Assembly (NCBI RefSeq): GCF_008693385.1
Contig: NZ_CP044067.1
Location: 2,957,501 to 3,021,500 of the forward strand
Length of the DNA: 64,000 nt
From: Cupriavidus pauculus
Lineage (GTDB): Bacteria > Pseudomonadota > Gammaproteobacteria > Burkholderiales > Burkholderiaceae
Direction of reading: 5' to 3'
In this document: piece by piece, positions 57,973 to 64,000 of the stretch
How positions within the stretch are numbered: position 1 is the first letter of the stretch
Layout of the letters: each line of letters starts with the position of its first letter
Notes under the pieces: generated by a model
The model's input: the letters and a program-made list of their open reading frames with translations, nothing else
What the model was told of the DNA's origin: nothing
Databases searched by the model: none
Program-made: the position numbers and the translations under genes

Positions 57973-59039
57973 AGGGCCCAGCCCGTGTTGTCATCGGCGG
58001 CAATGCGCGTCCCGAGCGCGGCGAGGTCACGCTCGGCATGGCTCTGGCGCACGAATACCGGCAGATCCGCGTAAAGCGCGGCAAGTCGCGCATCGCGGCA
58101 TAGCGGCCCGGCCCCGAGCGCATTGCCCGCATGCTGCAGCGTGTGCGCGACCGCGGCCTCGATCACCGTGCGTGCGCGCAGGGCGTGGGCCATCGCGTCT
58201 TCCCCGGGATGGGCGTCGATCCATGCCGCGGTCTCGCGCAGCAATGCCGCGGCGGCATGCAACTGGCCGTCGATGCTGCCGAGATGCGCGGCTACATGCG
58301 GATCGGCACGGCGCGCGAGCGATGCGCGGAGTGCATCGGCAAAGGGCAGTACCGCGCCGTACCAGCACGCGGCGATGCCGGCGCCGCCGTGCCAGAACCC
58401 GGGACGATCGAGGTAGGCGTCGGCGCCGCCGAGCAGCAGGGCCGGGGTGTCGTGGAACAGCACGTCACCGCTATATGTGCGCGCCATGCCGACCGCGTTC
58501 CAGCCTTCGTCGGTGGCTATCGCGCCCATACCGGGCGCGATGGGCACGATGGCAAGGCGGCGTGCGCCCGCATCGTCGCGGCAGGTCATGAGCGCGTGCG
58601 ACACTTCGCGGGCGCCCGAGCACCATGCCTTGCGGCCGGAAAGGCGGACGGGCACCGTGCGCATGGCGCGCATCGGCCCTGTCTGCGAAGCGGCCAGCCC
58701 AGCGTCCCGACGCAGGGCGTCCAGGGTGTCAGCGCCGATATCGGGGCCCGGTCGTGCATCGACCGTGGCAAACGGCGGCTCCGCAGCCCATACGGCCCAC
58801 TGCGTCGACGCAGCGGGCCGTGCGCCGGCAAGCTCCGCGAGGATCGCCAGCGCATCGAGGTGCGATTCGAACAGCTTGATCGCGACCGTGCCGTGTGTAT
58901 GCGCCACGCGCGCCAGCAGGCGCCAGCGCTCGAGCGTGCGTCCCGCGGCGGGTAATGGGGCATCTGCGGCCGGCGCGTAACGATCGATCAGTTCGCGCAG
59001 CGCAGCGGGTGTTGCGGGGTGTTCCGCGCGGATATCCAT
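57969..59039 (-). CDS. Acyl-CoA dehydrogenase-like flavoprotein of a small biosynthetic operon
   Basis: A 356-residue protein with the overall plan of acyl-CoA dehydrogenases: an N-terminal helical part, a central beta domain (SGRKAWCSGAREVSHALMTC, then GWNAVGMARTYSGDVLF) and a C-terminal helical domain (RARTVIEAAVAHTLQHAGNALGAGP). It is shorter than the usual 380-400 residues and quite divergent, so the natural substrate may not be a simple fatty acyl-CoA. The ATG at 59039 fits the family start. Its stop overlaps the methyltransferase start as ATGA. It is probably the first gene of the operon. Confidence 0.8.
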   Translation of the reverse strand: MDIRAEHPATPAALRELIDRYAPAADAPLPAAGRTLERWRLLARVAHTHGTVAIKLFESHLDALAILAELAGARPAASTQWAVWAAEPPFATVDARPGPDIGADTLDALRRDAGLAASQTGPMRAMRTVPVRLSGRKAWCSGAREVSHALMTCRDDAGARRLAIVPIAPGMGAIATDEGWNAVGMARTYSGDVLFHDTPALLLGGADAYLDRPGFWHGGAGIAACWYGAVLPFADALRASLARRADPHVAAHLGSIDGQLHAAAALLRETAAWIDAHPGEDAMAHALRARTVIEAAVAHTLQHAGNALGAGPLCRDARLAALYADLPVFVRQSHAERDLAALGTRIAADDNTGWAL

Positions 59040-59142
59040 GATGCGGGCTCGGTCTATGCATTCAAGTTCAGCATAGGAGCCTTGCGTCTTCGCAGGCACC
59101 AGCGGCGCGCCGCGAGGTGATGTCAGCGAAATCCCACGTGCT

Positions 59143-60975
59143 TCAGTCCACCCCTACGAAGCCCCCGGTCTGATGCGCCCACAACCGCGCATAGAGCCCA
59201 CCCCGCGCCAGCAGTTCCGCATGCGAACCCGTCTCGACGATATGCCCGCCATCGAGCACCACGAGCCGGTCCATGCGCGCGATGGTGGACAGCCGGTGCG
59301 CGATCGCGATCACGGTCTTGCCCTGCATCAGCGTCTCCAGGCTTTCCTGGATCGCGGCCTCCACTTCGGAGTCCAGCGCCGACGTGGCTTCGTCGAGGAT
59401 CAGGATCGGGGCGTCCTTGAGCAGCACGCGGGCAATCGCGATGCGCTGCCGTTGTCCGCCCGACAGCTTGACGCCGCGTTCGCCGACGAGCGCATCGAGG
59501 CCGCGATGGCCACTGCCATCGACGAGGTCGTCGATAAAGTCGGCCGCCCGCGCGCGTACCAGCGCTTCCCGCAACTCGGCCTCGGTGCTGTCGGGCTTGC
59601 CGTAGCGCAGGTTGTCGCGAATCGAGCGATGCAGCAGCGACGTGTCCTGCGTGACCATGCCCACCTGCGCGCGCAGAGATTCCTGCGTGACCGTCGCGAT
59701 GTCCTGATCGTCGATCAGGATGCGGCCGGACTCCACGTCATGGAGCCGCAGCAGCAGATTGACGAGCGTCGACTTGCCCGCGCCCGATGGCCCCACCAGC
59801 CCGATCTTCTCGCCGGGCCGCACGACGAGCGTCACGTCGTCGATCACGCCGCCGCCCTTGCCGTAGTGGAAACCCACGTTCTCGAATCGCACCTCGCCGT
59901 GCGAAATCGCGAGCGGCGTCGCATCGGGACGGTCCACCACGCGCCGCGGCACGGCAATCGTCTTCATGCCGTCCTGCACCGAGCCGATGTTCTCGAAGAT
60001 CCCGTTGACCACCCACATGATCCAGCCGGCCATGTTGTTGATGCGAATGACGAGCCCCGTGGTCAGCGCAATGGCGCCCGTGCTGACGGCGCCCTGATTC
60101 CACAGCCACAGCGCAATGCCCGTCGTGCCCGTGATCAGCGCGCCATTCATGATGGCGATGGTGACGTCCATCGCGCTGACCACGCGGCCGGCCATGCGGC
60201 TCTTGTCGGTTTGGTCCGCCATCGCGTCGCGCGCGTAGCCTTCCTCGTGGCGGGTATGCGCAAAGAGCTTGAGCGTCGTGATGTTGGTATAGCCATCGAC
60301 GATTCGTCCCATCAGCCGCGAGCGCGATTCTGTCGCCATGGCCGAACGTTCCTTGACGCGCGGCGTGAACCACGCGAGCGCGAACACAAAGCCGAACATC
60401 CACAGCGTGAGCGGAATCATGAGCCGCCAGTCGGCTTCCGCGAACAGCAGCAGCGAGCTGACCGCGTAGATGAGCACGTGCCAGAGCGCATCCACGGCCT
60501 GCACCGAAGAATCCCGCAGCGAGAAACCGGTTTGCATGATCCGCTGCGCGACGCGTCCCGCAAAGTCGTTCTGGAAGAACGACAGGCTCTGCTTGAGCAC
60601 GTAGCGATGGTTCTGCCATCGCACCATATTGGCCAGGTTCGGGTTGATGACCTGATGCACGAGCAGGTCGTGCAGCCAGATCATCAGCGGGCGAAAGATC
60701 AGCGCGACGAACGCCATCCACAGCAGCTCGCCGCGATGGCGCGAGAAGAACGTGCCGTCGGGGGCTTCGCGCGCCAGATCGACGAGGCGGCCGAGAAAGC
60801 TGAACAGCGCGACCTCGACCAATGCGCCGATCAGTCCGACAAAGAGCAGGGCGGTGAACACGCCGCGCACTTCGCGCAGGAAATGCAGGTAGAACGGCCA
60901 GATTCGGTCTGGCGGCTGGGAGTCGGGCAGGTAGCGGAACGGATCGATCAGGCGTTCCAGTCGGCGGAGTGGCAT
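59143..60975 (-). CDS. ABC-type multidrug/lipid exporter (fused membrane-ATPase)
   Basis: A 610-residue half-transporter. Six membrane helices lie at about 35-340 and the ATPase at about 365-600, with Walker A GPSGAGKST, signature LSGGQRQ and Walker B ILILDEATS. The family includes MsbA-like and multidrug or heavy-metal exporters; the substrate is not evident. GAGG lies about 8 bases before the ATG. It is transcribed toward the three-gene operon with a gap of 103 bp, so it could belong to the same unit and export its product. Confidence 0.9.
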   Translation of the reverse strand: MPLRRLERLIDPFRYLPDSQPPDRIWPFYLHFLREVRGVFTALLFVGLIGALVEVALFSFLGRLVDLAREAPDGTFFSRHRGELLWMAFVALIFRPLMIWLHDLLVHQVINPNLANMVRWQNHRYVLKQSLSFFQNDFAGRVAQRIMQTGFSLRDSSVQAVDALWHVLIYAVSSLLLFAEADWRLMIPLTLWMFGFVFALAWFTPRVKERSAMATESRSRLMGRIVDGYTNITTLKLFAHTRHEEGYARDAMADQTDKSRMAGRVVSAMDVTIAIMNGALITGTTGIALWLWNQGAVSTGAIALTTGLVIRINNMAGWIMWVVNGIFENIGSVQDGMKTIAVPRRVVDRPDATPLAISHGEVRFENVGFHYGKGGGVIDDVTLVVRPGEKIGLVGPSGAGKSTLVNLLLRLHDVESGRILIDDQDIATVTQESLRAQVGMVTQDTSLLHRSIRDNLRYGKPDSTEAELREALVRARAADFIDDLVDGSGHRGLDALVGERGVKLSGGQRQRIAIARVLLKDAPILILDEATSALDSEVEAAIQESLETLMQGKTVIAIAHRLSTIARMDRLVVLDGGHIVETGSHAELLARGGLYARLWAHQTGGFVGVD

Positions 60976-61149
60976 GCGGCGGTCCTCGTTGGCTCCCGAG
61001 GATGATACGCCTCGCGCGTTACTGACGATTTTGTAATGATTCGGTCAGTCTCGGGTCAGTGCCCGGCGCCAATACTGCGTACAAGTTCATCGCACGATGA
61101 ATGCACCTTCGAAGCGAAGGCCAACCAAACTCAGAGAGAGGTACGCATC

Positions 61150-61494
61150 ATGAAAACCCTTGCACGCACACTGCTCGTCGCCTGCACCCTGGCCGTCCCG
61201 GCCATCTCGTTCGCTCAATCGGTCGATCAGAACGGCCCGCTGACGCGCGCCGAAGTCCGCGCGGACCTGGTCCGTGTGGAAAAGGCCGGCTACCATGTCG
61301 GCCCGGGCCAGGACGCCAACTATCCGGTGGATATCCAGCGCGCCGAAGCCAAGATCGCCGCGCAGCAGGTCGCCTCGCTGGGCCAGTCGTCGGTACAGCC
61401 GCAACGGTCGGGCTTCACGCTCGTCGCCGCCAACACGGGTCACCAGCACTACCGCATCGACGATCCCCGTAGCGTCTACACCGATGGGGCCTGA
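61150..61494 (+). CDS. DUF4148-family small exported protein
   Basis: A 114-residue protein with a signal peptide (about 1-22, ending SFA). The mature part LTRAEVRADLVRVEKAGYHVG and YPVDIQRAEAKIAAQ defines DUF4148, a family expanded in Burkholderiaceae, with no established function. The ATG follows an AGAGAGG-like Shine-Dalgarno sequence. Confidence 0.87.
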   Translation: MKTLARTLLVACTLAVPAISFAQSVDQNGPLTRAEVRADLVRVEKAGYHVGPGQDANYPVDIQRAEAKIAAQQVASLGQSSVQPQRSGFTLVAANTGHQHYRIDDPRSVYTDGA

Positions 61495-61721
61495 TGTCTG
61501 ACCCCGCCCGCATCCACGTCGCGCGCGCACGTCAGGTGCCGCGCGCGCGGCGCGAATGCCCTCCGGTTCCCTTCTCCTGGTAACCCACTGTATCGGCCTC
61601 CGGTCCGGATACATGCCATGACAGAACGCGTGCATTTCCGCTACGCGCTCGACACATTCATCGCCTCAAATACCTCCCGCACGCTTTCCGACTTTCATTG
61701 GTAACTGCTGGAGACAACCTG

Positions 61722-62489
61722 ATGCGATTCATTCCTTTGCTCGCCACCGCGGCGGCACTGGTCATTCCCACACTCGGTCATGCCGCGACATCGGCGGCGC
61801 CCGTGCCGCCCGGCGCCACGAACATCGTGCTCGTGCACGACGCGTTCGTTGACGGTTCCGGCTGGCGCGTGGTGCACGATATCCTGATCCACAAAGGCTA
61901 CAACGTCAGCGTCGTGCAACTGCCGCACGCCACGCTGGGCGAGGACATCACGCTCGTGCGCGAGCGGGTGAGCCTGCAACGCGGTCCCGTGGTGCTCGTA
62001 GGCCACGGCTACGGCGGCGAGGTCATTACCGAAGCCGGTGCGCGCGACAAGGTCAGGGCGCTCGTCTACGTGGCCGCGCTGCAGCCGGACGTGGGCGAGG
62101 GCATGGCCCAGCTCGTGGCATCGAAGCCCGGCGCGGGCGCCGCGTTCGCATCGACGCGCGACGGTCATCTGTCGATCGATCCGGCCGCCTTCCATGCGGA
62201 CTACGCGGCCGACCTGACCACGAACCGCACGGACTTCATGGCCGCGTCGCAGGTGCCGATCACCACGGCCGCCTACAACGCGAACGTGTGGACGGCCGCA
62301 TGGCGCGACAAGCCGAGCTACGGCATCGTCGCGACCGAAGATCGCATCGTGAGCCCGGATCTGCAGCGCTGGATGTACCAGCGCGCGGGCGCCCGGATCA
62401 CCGAGATCAAGGCCAGCCACGCGGTACACGTTTCGCAGCCGGAAGCCGTCGCGCAGGTCATCGAAGACGCCGCGCGCGCCGCGAACTAA
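61722..62489 (+). CDS. Exported alpha/beta hydrolase lacking the nucleophile serine
   Basis: A 255-residue exported protein (signal peptide about 1-22) of the alpha/beta hydrolase family related to EstC and AB_hydrolase_6. The elbow that should read G-H-S-Y-G-G instead reads G-H-G-Y-G-G at 94-99, with residue 96 coded GGC at 62007-62009. A Ser AGC to Gly GGC change is one base. Asp in ATEDRIVSP and His in ASHAVHVSQPE remain. GGAG precedes the ATG. It is probably catalytically inactive as a hydrolase or has another role. The Cys-rich gene follows 41 bp later. Confidence 0.85.
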   Translation: MRFIPLLATAAALVIPTLGHAATSAAPVPPGATNIVLVHDAFVDGSGWRVVHDILIHKGYNVSVVQLPHATLGEDITLVRERVSLQRGPVVLVGHGYGGEVITEAGARDKVRALVYVAALQPDVGEGMAQLVASKPGAGAAFASTRDGHLSIDPAAFHADYAADLTTNRTDFMAASQVPITTAAYNANVWTAAWRDKPSYGIVATEDRIVSPDLQRWMYQRAGARITEIKASHAVHVSQPEAVAQVIEDAARAAN

Positions 62490-62530
62490 CACCCCCTCGA
62501 ACCACTTGTCCGAAACCAAGGAGTCCTGAC

Positions 62531-62815
62531 ATGTCCATCACCAAGACCACCCGCGCCACCCTCGCCACCGCCGCCGCGCTCGTCGCGCTGGCCTCGCTGT
62601 CCACCGTTGCCGCGCCGGCCCATGCCGCCGACAAGAAGGACGCGCCGGGCCGCTGCTATGGCGTCAATGCCTGCAAGGGCGAAAGCCTGTGCGCGACGGC
62701 GAGCAACGATTGCGCCGGCCTCAACGATTGCAAGGGAAAAGGCGTAGTCGTCAAGCCCGCCTCGACGTGCCTGAAGGAAGGCGGCACGCTGACGGAGCCG
62801 AAACAGAAGAAGTAA
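62531..62815 (+). CDS. Cys-rich exported protein, bufferin (BufA2)-like metallophore
   Basis: A 94-residue exported protein with an Ala-rich signal peptide (about 1-33). The mature part has six cysteines in the order CYGVNAC, LCATASNDC, NDCKGKG and STC, the pattern of BufA2-type periplasmic bufferins (formerly DUF2282-related), which bind copper through cysteines and are often made with BufB and BufC maturation enzymes. Neither partner is in view. AAGGAG lies 7 bases before the ATG. A copper-binding role is inferred from the family. Confidence 0.8.
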   Translation: MSITKTTRATLATAAALVALASLSTVAAPAHAADKKDAPGRCYGVNACKGESLCATASNDCAGLNDCKGKGVVVKPASTCLKEGGTLTEPKQKK

Positions 62816-62899
62816 GGCGATTCGCAAGTTGTGTCAACGCCGGCACGCGGGCCGGCACCGAACTTCATCATGGGCGCTCATTCCTTATGAAGGGCGTTC

Positions 62900-64000
62900 A
62901 TGAGAACTTCCAGAAGCATCGCGCGCGGACATCACTGTTCCGTCGCACTTGTCATGGTCCTGTTGCAGGGGTGCGGCGGGGACGACGGCCCATCCGCCAG
63001 CCATGCCGTCGCGCCGCCGTCGAGTCCGGCGCCGATTTCCGCAACCGCATTGACCGCGGTGCCCGAGGCCGTCGCCCTGAAGCTTGACACCATCGAGCCG
63101 ACGGCGGGGCCGGAGGGCGCGTCCATCGCGCTGCGCGGCAACGGCTTTACGCGGGGGACCAGGGTCCGGTGGGGCGATACGTTGCTGCACACCGAGTTTC
63201 AGTCGGCCACCCAGATCGCCGTCACGCTGCCCGGCACGGCCACCGATGCCGACGTGACGCACGTCGTGGAAGCCGTTCGCGAGGATGGCGCCAGGGCGGT
63301 GTCCCCGGCTTCGCTGACGCTGGAGGCGCTGCCCGTGCGGGCGTCGCTCGAGAAGACCGACGCGCAGGCCGGCGAGATCGTACGGATTACCGGAAGCGGG
63401 CTGCACAGGGTCGTCCAGGTGGACATGAATGGCGACACGGCGAACGTCATCGACACCGCGAGCGATGGGTCATGGCTCGACGTCGAGGTGCCCGAAGGGG
63501 GGAGCGACGGCACCGTCGAACTGTGGGACGGGCAGAAGCGCAGCTATGCGGTCGGATACCTGAAGAAGACGGGCAGCGCGCCTCTGCCCGTGACGATCGA
63601 AGACGTGCAGATCGGCCAGACGCACCTTTACGCCGTTGGCCGCGGGCAGAAGCATCCGTACATGCGGTTCGTGGCCAACAAGCCGACCATGGTGAAGGTC
63701 CGGCTGAAGCCGGCCCCCGATGCGGGAAAGGCGTTGCCCACGGTGCGACTCATGGCTGCGAACAGCGCCCGCGGCGCGACCTGGTTCGACATGAAAGGCC
63801 CCGCCGAACTCGGCGCCGGCGCCGTGGCGCAGGACGATCTCGCCAACAGCTACACGCTGACGCTCGATCCCTCGTGGATGCAGCGCGGATTCCGGATTCG
63901 CGTCGAAGCGCACGACAAGCGCTCGCCGGCCAGCATCAGCCGCGTCTCCTACACGACCGGTGCCAGTGTTCCGCGGCGGACGTTCATGCGCGTGCATGTC
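62900..64000 (+). CDS. TIG-domain lipoprotein, 3' end beyond the window
   Basis: The frame is open from an ATG at 62900 to the window end (367 codons). The N-terminus is a lipoprotein signal with lipobox LLQGC, giving an acylated Cys25. It is followed by two IPT/TIG-like immunoglobulin folds, one from about residue 65 (TIEPTAGPEGASIALRGNGF) and one from about residue 150 (QAGEIVRITGSGLHRVVQV). A further region at about 235-350 (YMRFVANKPTMVKVRL) faintly recalls the segment before the catalytic domain of StcE-like M66 metalloproteases, but that domain would lie outside the window. This assignment is uncertain; the lipoprotein and TIG parts are clearer. Confidence 0.7.
   Translation, partial: MRTSRSIARGHHCSVALVMVLLQGCGGDDGPSASHAVAPPSSPAPISATALTAVPEAVALKLDTIEPTAGPEGASIALRGNGFTRGTRVRWGDTLLHTEFQSATQIAVTLPGTATDADVTHVVEAVREDGARAVSPASLTLEALPVRASLEKTDAQAGEIVRITGSGLHRVVQVDMNGDTANVIDTASDGSWLDVEVPEGGSDGTVELWDGQKRSYAVGYLKKTGSAPLPVTIEDVQIGQTHLYAVGRGQKHPYMRFVANKPTMVKVRLKPAPDAGKALPTVRLMAANSARGATWFDMKGPAELGAGAVAQDDLANSYTLTLDPSWMQRGFRIRVEAHDKRSPASISRVSYTTGASVPRRTFMRVHV

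Noticed and set aside
61495..61721. Possible small gene or RNA between the DUF4148 gene and the pseudo-hydrolase
   Set aside because: No frame with a ribosome-binding site and protein-like composition, and no strong structure; I see nothing that supports a gene.

Overview
The window is GC-rich chromosomal DNA (roughly two-thirds G+C by eye) from a free-living betaproteobacterium. The gene content fits Burkholderiaceae, most likely Cupriavidus or a close relative. Supporting features are a Bug/TctC-type solute-binding protein, a DUF4148 protein, a selenocysteine formate dehydrogenase with its sel genes, a bacteriophytochrome with heme oxygenase, an acdS gene paired with an Lrp-type regulator, and a giant BapA-like adhesin. 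The genus is inferred from protein family content only. I see no rRNA, insertion sequence, prophage or CRISPR array. The one tRNA is tRNA-Sec.

Layout. 1-2.5 kb: end of a plus-strand operon (M20 amidohydrolase, D-2-hydroxyacid dehydrogenase, N-formylglutamate amidohydrolase). 2.5-5.3 kb: an exported alpha/beta hydrolase and a DUF3311 + MctP-type monocarboxylate symporter pair. 5.5-17.2 kb, all minus strand: a selenium and formate island. It reads fdoG (with an in-frame UGA for selenocysteine and a SECIS hairpin), fdoH, fdoI, fdhE, selA, selB, selC (tRNA-Sec), a Tat-exported transglutaminase-like protein and selD. It holds the core bacterial machinery for making, charging and inserting selenocysteine beside its client enzyme. 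17.4-18.4 kb: nsrR and a globin gene with an NsrR-like operator.

18.5-26.2 kb: a GDSL lipoprotein; a light-sensing locus (bphP plus a single-domain response regulator, converging on bphO plus a PAS histidine kinase); a P460-type cytochrome; and a Gly-rich exported protein. 26.4-33.6 kb: prolyl aminopeptidase overlapping a LysR gene tail to tail, a LysR-linked tautomerase and short-chain dehydrogenase, and the periplasmic molybdenum aldehyde oxidoreductase paoABC. 33.7-49.7 kb, minus strand: a type I secretion system (TolC-like, ABC, HlyD-like) downstream of its probable cargo, a 3707-residue repetitive adhesin. An unusually AT-rich, dyad-rich upstream region of about 0.5 kb precedes it.

50.1-64 kb: a D-amino-acid dehydrogenase-like gene and an Lrp regulator divergent from acdS; a Bug protein and a talarate/galactarate dehydratase divergent from a LacI regulator, with two matching operators exactly 100 bp apart; an overlapping three-gene operon of unknown product (acyl-CoA dehydrogenase-like, NodS-like methyltransferase, family 2 glycosyltransferase); an ABC exporter; and a run of small exported proteins. 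That run includes an alpha/beta hydrolase that has lost its nucleophile serine, a Cys-rich bufferin-like protein and the start of a TIG-domain lipoprotein cut by the window end.
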